Of a stretch of DNA of 39,708 nt, positions 16,101 to 23,074 are shown piece after piece. Origin of the DNA: an uncultured Pseudomonadota bacterium (GTDB lineage Bacteria > Myxococcota_A > UBA796 > SXON01). Position 1 is the first letter of the stretch. Each line of letters opens with the position of its first letter. Under the pieces are notes generated by a model. It was not told the origin of the DNA and ran no database searches. It was given only the letters and a program-made list of their open reading frames with translations. Location: assembly GCA_903959175.1 (NCBI GenBank), contig CAJBVW010000548.1:1-39708 (forward strand). The letters run 5' to 3'. Both the position numbers and the translations under genes were made by a program.

Positions 16101-16106
16101 CGCCGG

Positions 16107-16682
16107 ATGCGTCTCCTGCTGCTCGCCTTCGTCTCCGCCGCGCTCGCCCGCCCCTGGGGCCCGCCGCCCAACCGCGTCTTCATCGCCACCCTCCAGACCT
16201 CGCTGGGCGACATTCGCTGCATCCTCCGGCACGAGCAGGCGCCCGAGACGGTGCGCAACTTCGTCGAGCTCGCGCAGGGCAAGCGCGCCTGGATCGACCC
16301 GACGACCGGCAAGCCGACGAAGCGGCCGCTGTACACCAACACGATCTTCCACCGCGTGATCCCGGACTTCATGATCCAGGCCGGCGATCCGCTCGGGGAC
16401 GGCTCTGGCGGCCCCGGCTACACCTTCGCGGACGAGGGCGGCGCCGCCAACAAGTTCGAGCGCAGCGGCCTGCTCGCGATGGCGAACCGCGGGCCGGACA
16501 CGAACGGCTCGCAGTTCTTCGTCACCGTCGCGTCCACGCCGCACCTCAACGGCCTGCACACCGTCTTCGGGGACTGCGGGAACCCCGAGGTCGTCGAGGC
16601 CATCGCGGCCACGCCGCGCGACGAGCAGGACCGCCCGGCCACCCCGGTGGTGCTCGAGCGGGTCGTCATCTCCGTCCAGTGA
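16107..16682 (+). CDS. Exported cyclophilin-type peptidyl-prolyl isomerase
   Basis: A 191-residue single-domain cyclophilin with a 14-residue signal peptide (MRLLLLAFVSAALA). Active-site features are FHRVI (Arg83), FMIQAGDP (Phe88, Gln91), and NGSQFFVT (Gln136, Phe137). By homology it isomerises prolyl bonds in the periplasm. Compared with the E. coli type it has an insert after ELAQGKRAWIDPTTGKP. The ATG at 16107 starts the signal peptide; the open frame extends upstream to 15867 antisense to the CotH gene, but that part is not coding. It is the second of three prolyl isomerase genes in the window. Confidence 0.92.
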   Translation: MRLLLLAFVSAALARPWGPPPNRVFIATLQTSLGDIRCILRHEQAPETVRNFVELAQGKRAWIDPTTGKPTKRPLYTNTIFHRVIPDFMIQAGDPLGDGSGGPGYTFADEGGAANKFERSGLLAMANRGPDTNGSQFFVTVASTPHLNGLHTVFGDCGNPEVVEAIAATPRDEQDRPATPVVLERVVISVQ

Positions 16683-16791
16683 CGGGTCAGTGCAGCATGC
16701 GCGAGCGTAGCCAGATGCTCGCCGTGCGGTTGGCCATCATCCCAACGGGGCACCGGTCGCCGCGCCCCCATCCGGATAGGTCCCCGCCCGC

Positions 16792-17469
16792 ATGCCGCCC
16801 GTCGTCGTGATCCCCACCTACAACGAGGCCGAGAACATCGAGCCGCTCGTGTTCGCGATCCGCGTCGCGTTGCCGGGCGCCGTCGTGCTCGTCGTGGATG
16901 ACGCCTCCCCCGACGGCACCGCCGATCGCGCCGCGGCTGCGGGCGCGATCGTGGTGCGGCGAACCGGCCTCCGCGGCCTCGGCCCCGCCTACCGCGACGG
17001 CTTCGCGCGCGCCCTCGCCGGCGGCTTCGACCCCATCGTCCAGATGGACGCCGACCACTCCCACGACCCCGCCGACCTCCCCCGGCTCCTCGCCGCGCTC
17101 GGGGGCGCGGATCTGGTCCTCGGCTCGCGCTGGGTGGCCGGCGGCGGCACCGTCGCGTGGGGCGCGGGGCGGCGCGCGCTCTCCCGCTTCGGCAGCGCCT
17201 ACGCCCGCGCGTGCCTCGGCCTACCCCAGCGGGACCTCACCGGTGGCTTCAAGGCATGGCGCGCGGAGACCCTCGCCGCCATCGAGCCCGCCCACCTCCG
17301 CGCGGACGGCTACGCCTTCCAGGTCGAGGCCACATGGCGCGCGCACGCCGTCGGCGCGCGGATCGTAGAGGTGCCCATCACCTTCACGGAGCGGCGCGCG
17401 GGGGCCTCCAAGATGAGCGGCCGCATCGCGCTCGAGGCCGCGTGGCGCGTGCCGGAGCTGCGGTGGTGA
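16792..17469 (+). CDS. Polyprenyl-phosphate mannose/hexose synthase (GT2, DPM1-like)
   Basis: A 225-residue family 2 glycosyltransferase without membrane segments. It has VVIPTYNEAENI, VDDASPDGTAD, MDADHSHDP (the metal-binding DxD) and, towards the end, the DPM1-type signature DLTGGFKAWR with GASKMSG. The family moves a sugar, usually mannose, from GDP- or UDP-sugar to polyprenyl phosphate on the cytoplasmic face. Its stop overlaps the GTG of a GT39-type enzyme that uses such polyprenyl-phosphate sugars, so the two form a donor-transferase pair. TAGGTC nine bases before the ATG may be the -10. The 109-bp gap upstream holds only a weak 6-bp hairpin. Confidence 0.9.
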   Translation: MPPVVVIPTYNEAENIEPLVFAIRVALPGAVVLVVDDASPDGTADRAAAAGAIVVRRTGLRGLGPAYRDGFARALAGGFDPIVQMDADHSHDPADLPRLLAALGGADLVLGSRWVAGGGTVAWGAGRRALSRFGSAYARACLGLPQRDLTGGFKAWRAETLAAIEPAHLRADGYAFQVEATWRAHAVGARIVEVPITFTERRAGASKMSGRIALEAAWRVPELRW

Positions 17470-18893
17470 CCCCCCACGAGGGCACGCGCCGCGCCGCCGG
17501 CCCGCTCCTCCTCCTGCTCGCGGTGCTCGTCGCCCGCCTCGCCGTGGCCGCCACCACCGGGATCGTTGAGGACGAAGCCTACTATTGGACGTGGTCCCAG
17601 CGCCTCGCCGCCGGCTACTACGACCACCCGCCGGGCATCGCCTGGCTCATCGCCCCCTTCTCCCACCTCTTCGGCGCCACCTCCCTCGGCGTCCGCGCCG
17701 GCCCCGTCCTCGCGGGCACCGCCGCCGTCGCGCTCCTGCTGCCCGCCGTGCGCGATCGGTGGCTCCTCGTCACGATCCTGGCGAGCCTGCCGCTCTACAC
17801 CCTCGGCGGCGTCCTCGCGACGCCCGACGCCCCCATGCTCGCGGGCTGGGCCCTCGCGTTGGCCGGTGCCTACCGGGGCAATTGGTTGGTCGCCGGCCTC
17901 GGCGCCGGCCTCGCCGGGCTCTCCAAGTACACCGGCTGGGGCATCTGGCCGCTCCTGTTCCTCGGGGCCCCGCGGCAGTGGCGCGCCATGCTCCCCGGCG
18001 TGGCCCTCACCCTCGCCCTCCTCGCGCCCAACCTCCTCTGGAACGCCGACCACGACTGGGTCTCCGTGCGCTTCCAGCTCAACCACGGCCTCGGGGAGGG
18101 GGTCACCGGCAGCGCCGGCGCCACCAGCGCCCCCGCCCCCGGGCCCCTCGGCGCCCTCGCGTTCCTGGGCGCGCAGGTCGGCCTCGTCAGCCCCGTCCTC
18201 TTCGGCGCCGCCGTCGCCTTCTGGGCCACCGGGTGGCGCGGCGACACGACGGATCGCCTCTCCTGGTGGGTCAGCTTCCCCGTCCTCGCGTTCTTCACCC
18301 TCGCCGCCACCCTCGCGCAGGGCGAGCCGAACTGGGCCGCGCCCGCCTGGCTCGGCGCCGCCGTCGGCCTCGCGAATTCCTCTGGCCGGGTCCGCCGCGC
18401 CGCGTGGACCGGCGCCGGCTTCGGGGCCGCGCTCTCGCTGCTCGTCGTCGTCCACCTCTACCGGCCGATCCTCGATTTTCCGAAGGACCCCACCGCGCGC
18501 CTCGGCGTCGGGCGGGTCCTCGCGGAGAGCGTCCAGGCCTGGGGGGTCGAGCCGATCTACACCGAGCGCTACCAGGAAGCCGCGTTGATCCAGTATTACG
18601 AGGGTCTCGAGGCCTACGCGCTCCCCGGCGTGGCGCGGGCGGATCAGTACGACCTCTGGCCCACACGATGGGCGGACAACGCCCTCTTCGTGCGGCGCGC
18701 GCGCAGCGGCCCCGGCCTCCCGACCGACCGCTTCTGCCTCGACCGCGGCTCGCCCAACGTCATCAGCGAACGCGACGCCACCGGCGCCCCCATCGAGCGG
18801 TGGCAGGTGGTCGAGGTCGGCGGGTGCGCGGCCACACTCCCGGAAGCGCCTCCCGAAGTCGAGCCCGAACCCTCCGAAGCGGCCGCCCCGTGA
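17466..18893 (+). CDS. GT39/ArnT-like membrane glycosyltransferase
   Basis: A 475-residue integral membrane protein with about ten hydrophobic helices between residues 12 and 340 and a soluble C-terminal part. The acidic loop motif EDEAYYWTW, followed by YYDHPP, is the signature of the PMT/ArnT family, which uses polyprenyl-phosphate sugars to modify lipid A, LPS or proteins on the outer face of the inner membrane. The start GTG at 17466 (or 17463) overlaps the GT2 stop. The C-terminal tail is Pro/Glu-rich (PEAPPEVEPEPSEA). Together with the upstream GT2 and downstream flippase this suggests sugar decoration of a glycolipid; the acceptor is not known. Confidence 0.85.
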   Translation: MTPHEGTRRAAGPLLLLLAVLVARLAVAATTGIVEDEAYYWTWSQRLAAGYYDHPPGIAWLIAPFSHLFGATSLGVRAGPVLAGTAAVALLLPAVRDRWLLVTILASLPLYTLGGVLATPDAPMLAGWALALAGAYRGNWLVAGLGAGLAGLSKYTGWGIWPLLFLGAPRQWRAMLPGVALTLALLAPNLLWNADHDWVSVRFQLNHGLGEGVTGSAGATSAPAPGPLGALAFLGAQVGLVSPVLFGAAVAFWATGWRGDTTDRLSWWVSFPVLAFFTLAATLAQGEPNWAAPAWLGAAVGLANSSGRVRRAAWTGAGFGAALSLLVVVHLYRPILDFPKDPTARLGVGRVLAESVQAWGVEPIYTERYQEAALIQYYEGLEAYALPGVARADQYDLWPTRWADNALFVRRARSGPGLPTDRFCLDRGSPNVISERDATGAPIERWQVVEVGGCAATLPEAPPEVEPEPSEAAAP

Positions 18894-20608
18894 TCGCCCC
18901 CCGCTCCCACACCCGGCGCCTCGTCGCCCTCTTCGCGCCCTTCCGCGCGAAGCTGGCGTTGTCCCTCGTCCTCGTGCTGGTCGCCTCCGCGCTCCCCGGC
19001 GTCCTCGTCTTCCTGATTCAGCGCGTCCTCGACGATGTCCTGGTGAGGAAGGACGCCGGGATGTTGGCCCTCCTCGCGCCGGGCGTCGTCGCGCTCTACG
19101 CCCTCAACGGCCTCGTGAACGTGTCCCGCGGCATGCTGACGCGGTCGATCTCCTGGCGCATCGTGACCGATCTGCGTCAGGCGGCCTTCGATAAATTGCT
19201 GGAGATGGACGTGGGCTGGCACCAGCGCACCCCCTCCGGCGAGCGCACGACGCGCCTGCTCGCCGACATCAACAACCTCCAGTACGCCATGAGCGGCGTC
19301 GTGACCGCGGTGCAGAAGCCGCTCACGTTGATCGGCCTCGTCGCCAGCGCGTTCTGGATGAACCCGCGGCTCGCCGCGGTCGCGGTGGTGCTCCTCCCGC
19401 TCGTGGCCCTCCCCATCGACCGCTTCGGCAAGTGGGTCCGGCGCGCCTCCCGCGACACGCTCGACGGCGGCGCAGCGCTCGCCGGCACCGCCCAGGAGAC
19501 CCTCGCCGGGATCCGCGTCGTGCAGGTCTTCGGCGGGGAAGGGGAGCGCAGCGCCCGATTCGCCACGATCAACGAGGCGCATCACGACGCCCAGCTCCGC
19601 GCCGTCACCGCCCAGCTCCTCCCCGGGCCGGTCGTGGAGTTCATCGCGTCCCTCGGCGTCGGCGCGGTGATCTGGGTGGGCGGAGGCCAGGTCTTCCGCG
19701 GGGAGCTCGCCCCCGGCCAGCTCGTCGCCTTCCTCGTCGCGCTCGGCCTGATGAACGAGCCGCTCAAGGGGCTCACCCTCATCCAGTCGCTCCTCCAGCG
19801 CGCGCTCGCCTCCGCAGAGAGCGTGTTCGGCCTCCTCGACGCGCCGCCCGCCATCGCCGACACCGGCACCATCGTCGCGACCGCCCCGCGCACGATCACC
19901 CTCGACGACGTCGGCTTCGACTACGGCGACGGCAGCGTCATCACCGGGCTCGATCTCACCGTCGAGGCCGGCCAGCGCGTCGCCATCGTGGGTGCGAGCG
20001 GCAGCGGCAAGACGACGCTCCTCTCCCTCCTCCCGCGCCTCCGGGACCCCTCCGTCGGCGCCCTCCGCTGGGACGGCGTGGACGTGCGGACGCTCACCCT
20101 CGCCTCCGTCCGCCGCCAGATCGCCGTCGTGACGCAGGAGCCGTTCCTCTTCGACGACACGGTCGCCGCCAACATCCGCTTCGGTCGTCCGCACGCGACG
20201 GACGCCGAGGTCTTCGCAGCCGCCGAGGCCGCGAACGCCGATGCCTTCATCCGCGCGCTCCCGAGGGGCTACGGCACCCGCATCGACGAGCTCGGCATGC
20301 GATTGTCGGGCGGCCAACGCCAACGCATCTGCATCGCCCGCGCGCTCCTCCGCGGCGCCCCGGTGCTGCTCCTCGACGAGGCCACATCCAACCTCGACGC
20401 CGAGAGCGAGGCCCTCGTCCAGGAGGCCCTGGAGCGCCTCATGAAGGGCCGCACCACCTTCGTCGTCGCGCACCGCCTCTCCACCATCCGCGACGCCGAC
20501 GTCATCGTGGTCCTCGCGGGTGGGCGCGTCGTCGAACGCGGCACACACGCCAGCCTCCTCGCGTCCGGAGGCGAGTACGCACGGCTCGTGATGCGCCAGG
20601 CGGGGTAG
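18890..20608 (+). CDS. msbA: MsbA-type lipid flippase, ABC exporter
   Basis: A 572-residue half-transporter. The membrane domain (about 10-310) has six helices. The ATPase domain has Walker A GASGSGKTT, signature LSGGQRQRI, Walker B VLLLDEATS and the switch His in VAHRLS. As a homodimer, MsbA moves lipid A-core across the inner membrane. Length and the absence of an N-terminal peptidase domain fit MsbA rather than a bacteriocin exporter, but other lipid or peptide exporters share these motifs. The GTG overlaps the previous stop (GTGA). The neighbourhood of lipid A genes at 23071-25976 supports the lipid role. Confidence 0.85.
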   Translation: MIAPRSHTRRLVALFAPFRAKLALSLVLVLVASALPGVLVFLIQRVLDDVLVRKDAGMLALLAPGVVALYALNGLVNVSRGMLTRSISWRIVTDLRQAAFDKLLEMDVGWHQRTPSGERTTRLLADINNLQYAMSGVVTAVQKPLTLIGLVASAFWMNPRLAAVAVVLLPLVALPIDRFGKWVRRASRDTLDGGAALAGTAQETLAGIRVVQVFGGEGERSARFATINEAHHDAQLRAVTAQLLPGPVVEFIASLGVGAVIWVGGGQVFRGELAPGQLVAFLVALGLMNEPLKGLTLIQSLLQRALASAESVFGLLDAPPAIADTGTIVATAPRTITLDDVGFDYGDGSVITGLDLTVEAGQRVAIVGASGSGKTTLLSLLPRLRDPSVGALRWDGVDVRTLTLASVRRQIAVVTQEPFLFDDTVAANIRFGRPHATDAEVFAAAEAANADAFIRALPRGYGTRIDELGMRLSGGQRQRICIARALLRGAPVLLLDEATSNLDAESEALVQEALERLMKGRTTFVVAHRLSTIRDADVIVVLAGGRVVERGTHASLLASGGEYARLVMRQAG

Positions 20609-20692
20609 GGGAGGATCGTCTCCGGGCGACCCCCGACGCCGGCGGTGCCCCGGGTCCGGCCCGCCTCGCGGCGCCCGGCCCCGCCCACCGGC

Positions 20693-20720
20693 GATGCGCC
20701 CCCGGGCCGGTAGGCGCATC
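20693..20720. terminator. 8-bp hairpin between msbA and the DUF455 gene
   Basis: Perfect inverted repeat GATGCGCC (20693-20700) with GGCGCATC (20713-20720) and a 12-base loop. It lies 84 bases after the msbA stop and 11 bases before the next -10. It could be a terminator or an operator covering the promoter; no T tract is present. Confidence 0.4.
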
Positions 20721-20730
20721 CCCGTCGCGT

Positions 20731-20736
20731 TAGATC
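20731..20736 (+). promoter_or_regulatory. -10 element TAGATC, leaderless promoter
   Basis: TAGATC ends six bases before the ATG at 20743. Its TAG is an in-frame stop, so the start cannot lie further upstream. It restarts transcription of the second half of the envelope island. Confidence 0.5.
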
Positions 20737-20742
20737 GCCCCG

Positions 20743-22758
20743 ATGCCGTACACCGCGTGGGCCCGGCGCGTCCTCACGGGGACCACCCTCGCCGACAAGC
20801 TCGCGCCGCCCGTCGCCGCGCGCGAGGGGGACGCGCGCGCCCCCTCCGACGCGCTCCCCGACGTGCCCGGCCGCCCCGCCGGCCTCGCGCTCCCGCCGCG
20901 CGGCGCCACCGTCCGGTCGGCCTTCCCCGCCGAGGCCACCCTCCACCAGCCCGAGTCCCGCGGCCGCGCCCTCCACTTCTTCGCCAACCACGAGCTCCTC
21001 GCGCTCGAGCTGATCGCGCTCGCGCTCGTGCGCTTCCCCGAGGCGCCCGCGGCCTTCCGTCGCGGCCTCGTGAACATCGCCGCCGACGAGCAGCGCCACC
21101 TCGCGAGCTACCTCGCGCGCATGGAGGCCGTGGGCGTCCGCTTCGGAGACCTCCCGGTCAACCGCTACTTCTGGGACGCCCTCGCCGGGGCCGATCCGCT
21201 GCCGCTCGTGGCCGGGCTTTCGCTCACGTTCGAGCAGGCCAACCTGGACTATGCCGCGTACTACGCCGCGGCTTTCCGCCGCGTGGGGGACGACGACACC
21301 GCCGCCGTCCTCGACGAGGTCCTCGCGGACGAGATCCGCCACGTCAAGCACGGCCTCGCGTGGTTCGACACCTGGCGCGACCCCACCGTGTCCCGCTGGG
21401 ACGCGTGGGTCGCCGCGCTCCCGCCCCCGCTCACCCCTGCGCGCGCCAAGGGCATCCGCTTCTTCCGGGAGCCGCGCGTCGCCGCCGGCTTCGACGCGGA
21501 CACGATCACCCGCCTGGAGGGCCACGGCGCGTCCAAGGGGCGGGCGCCGCGCGTGTTCAGCTTCCACCCTGAGGTGGAGGGGGAGGTCGCCGGGCTCCCC
21601 GCCACCCCAACGGGCGCCCGGATCGCTCGTGATCTCGCGTCGTTGATGGTCTTCCTCTCGGGAAAGGATGATGTGGTGCTCGTGCCCCGCGCGCCCACCC
21701 CGCCCTTCCTCGCGGAGCTCGCGCGGGCCGGGTTCCCGCCGCCCGAGGTCGTCGAGGGCGGGCCCGCGGCGCTCCGAGGGCGCCCGATCGCGGAGCTCAA
21801 GCCCTGGGGGTGGAGCCCGGCCGTGGCCGAGGCGCTGGCGCCGCTCGCGGAGGGCGGCGCGCGCTGGGACCCCCGCTGGCGGGCGCTCTACGAGAAGGGC
21901 TGGTCCGCCGCCCGCCTCGCCGAGCGCCCCGATCTGTGTGATCCCGCCGTGGTCGGCGTGGTGTGCCGCTCCCGCGCCGATGTGGACCGCGTCACGACGG
22001 GCGCGAGCGTCTACAAGGCCCCCCTCGGCACGGCCGGCCGTGGCATGCGGCGCGCGTCGGACCCCGGCGCGGCGGCGTGGGCGGAGGCCGTGATCGCGGC
22101 GCAGGGCTCCGTCGTCGTGGAGCCGTGGCTCGACCGCGTGATCGATCTCTCCTTGCAGTTCGACGTGGGCGCGGACGGGCGCGTCACGACGGACGGCTGG
22201 GGCCGCTTCCTCACCGACGCGCGCGGGCGCTACCGCGGCGCCGTGCTCGGCGACGTGTTGCGGGACCAACCGGGAGATGTCAAGCGCCTCCTCGCGGAGC
22301 AGGGGGATCGTCTCGGTTTGGCGGCGAAGCATCTCGGCGCGGCGATGGCGGCGGCGGGCTTCGCGGGCCCCGCGGGGCTCGACGCGCTCGTCTACCGGGC
22401 GCCCGGAGGCGCGCTCGCGCTAAAGCCCATCGTGGAGCTCAACCCCCGCGTCACGATGGGCCGCGTCGCCCGCGCCATCGGGCGCCGCGTGCGGCGGGAC
22501 CGCGTCGGGCTCTGGACCCAGGTCTCCCGCGACGAGGTGCGCGCCGCCGGCTTCGGGGGCCTCGCCGCGTGGGCGGAGAGCGTGGGTGCGCGGGCCCCGC
22601 TCCGCGTCGAGGGCGAGCCCGCGCTCCTCGGCGGCGGCGCGCTCTTCACGACGGACCCCGCGCGCGCCGAGCGCATCGTCACCGTGCTCGTGGTGGGGGA
22701 TTCCCTCGCCGCGTGTCGCGAACGCCTCGGCCTCGACCCTTACGAAGCGTCGGCTTAG
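20743..22758 (+). CDS. DUF455 ferritin-like domain fused to an ATP-grasp ligase domain
   Basis: A 671-residue protein of two parts. Residues about 60-260 are a DUF455 ferritin-like di-iron domain related to MiaE-type hydroxylases: FANHELLALE (Glu84), ADEQRHL (Glu116, His119), LTFEQANLDY (Glu164) and DEIRHVKHG (Glu197, His200, His203). These give a complete two-iron ligand set. Residues about 300-650 show ATP-grasp features: YKAPLGTAGRGM (Lys425), VVVEPWLDR (Glu460), GLDALVYR (Asp547) and VELNPRVTMG (Glu565, Asn567). ATP-grasp enzymes form amide or peptide bonds through acyl phosphates. No export signal, so cytoplasmic. The product is unknown; oxidation and ligation of one small molecule or peptide is a plausible inference. 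It leads the operon with atl, waaA-lpxK and the acyltransferase. Confidence 0.82.
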   Translation: MPYTAWARRVLTGTTLADKLAPPVAAREGDARAPSDALPDVPGRPAGLALPPRGATVRSAFPAEATLHQPESRGRALHFFANHELLALELIALALVRFPEAPAAFRRGLVNIAADEQRHLASYLARMEAVGVRFGDLPVNRYFWDALAGADPLPLVAGLSLTFEQANLDYAAYYAAAFRRVGDDDTAAVLDEVLADEIRHVKHGLAWFDTWRDPTVSRWDAWVAALPPPLTPARAKGIRFFREPRVAAGFDADTITRLEGHGASKGRAPRVFSFHPEVEGEVAGLPATPTGARIARDLASLMVFLSGKDDVVLVPRAPTPPFLAELARAGFPPPEVVEGGPAALRGRPIAELKPWGWSPAVAEALAPLAEGGARWDPRWRALYEKGWSAARLAERPDLCDPAVVGVVCRSRADVDRVTTGASVYKAPLGTAGRGMRRASDPGAAAWAEAVIAAQGSVVVEPWLDRVIDLSLQFDVGADGRVTTDGWGRFLTDARGRYRGAVLGDVLRDQPGDVKRLLAEQGDRLGLAAKHLGAAMAAAGFAGPAGLDALVYRAPGGALALKPIVELNPRVTMGRVARAIGRRVRRDRVGLWTQVSRDEVRAAGFGGLAAWAESVGARAPLRVEGEPALLGGGALFTTDPARAERIVTVLVVGDSLAACRERLGLDPYEASA

Positions 22759-22762
22759 GCCG

Positions 22763-23074
22763 ATGGAGATGCGCTTTCGTGAACGGGTGATGGCCGTGGT
22801 GGAGCAGGTGCCCGCGGGGCGGGTCATGGGGTACGGCCACGTCGGCGCCGCCCTCGGCTCGCCGCGCCTCGCCCGCCAGGTCGGCTGGGCGCTCGCGTCG
22901 CTCCCCGCGGGCACCACCGTCCCGTGGCACCGGATTATCCGCTCCTCCGGCCACGTCGCGCTCCAGGGAGATCCCGCCCGCGGCACGCTCCAGCGCGCGC
23001 TCCTTGAGCAGGAGGGCGTCGTCTTCGAGGGAGACCGCGTGCCGATGCCCGCCTACGGGTGGTCCCCCGCGTGA
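22763..23074 (+). CDS. Alkyltransferase-like protein (ATL), Cys replaced by Trp
   Basis: A 103-residue protein matching the DNA-binding domain of O6-methylguanine methyltransferase (VPAGRVMGYGHVGAALG, RQVGWALASL). The catalytic PCHR motif reads PWHR here (Trp55), the hallmark of ATL proteins such as S. pombe Atl1 and E. coli YbaZ. These bind O6-alkylguanine without repairing it and hand the lesion to nucleotide excision repair. The ATG at 22763 lies four bases after the previous stop; the open frame upstream is a shadow of the DUF455 gene. Its stop overlaps the next GTG, so a DNA repair gene is embedded in a lipid A operon, perhaps only for co-expression. Confidence 0.9.
   Translation: MEMRFRERVMAVVEQVPAGRVMGYGHVGAALGSPRLARQVGWALASLPAGTTVPWHRIIRSSGHVALQGDPARGTLQRALLEQEGVVFEGDRVPMPAYGWSPA

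Noticed and set aside
20269-22332. Long minus-strand frame opposite msbA and the DUF455 gene
   Set aside because: Shadow of two real genes; no domain and no plausible start signal.
23059-23070. Earlier GTG start for waaA-lpxK
   Set aside because: Possible, but GTG 23071 overlaps the upstream stop in the same GTGA way as other genes here. The difference is four residues.
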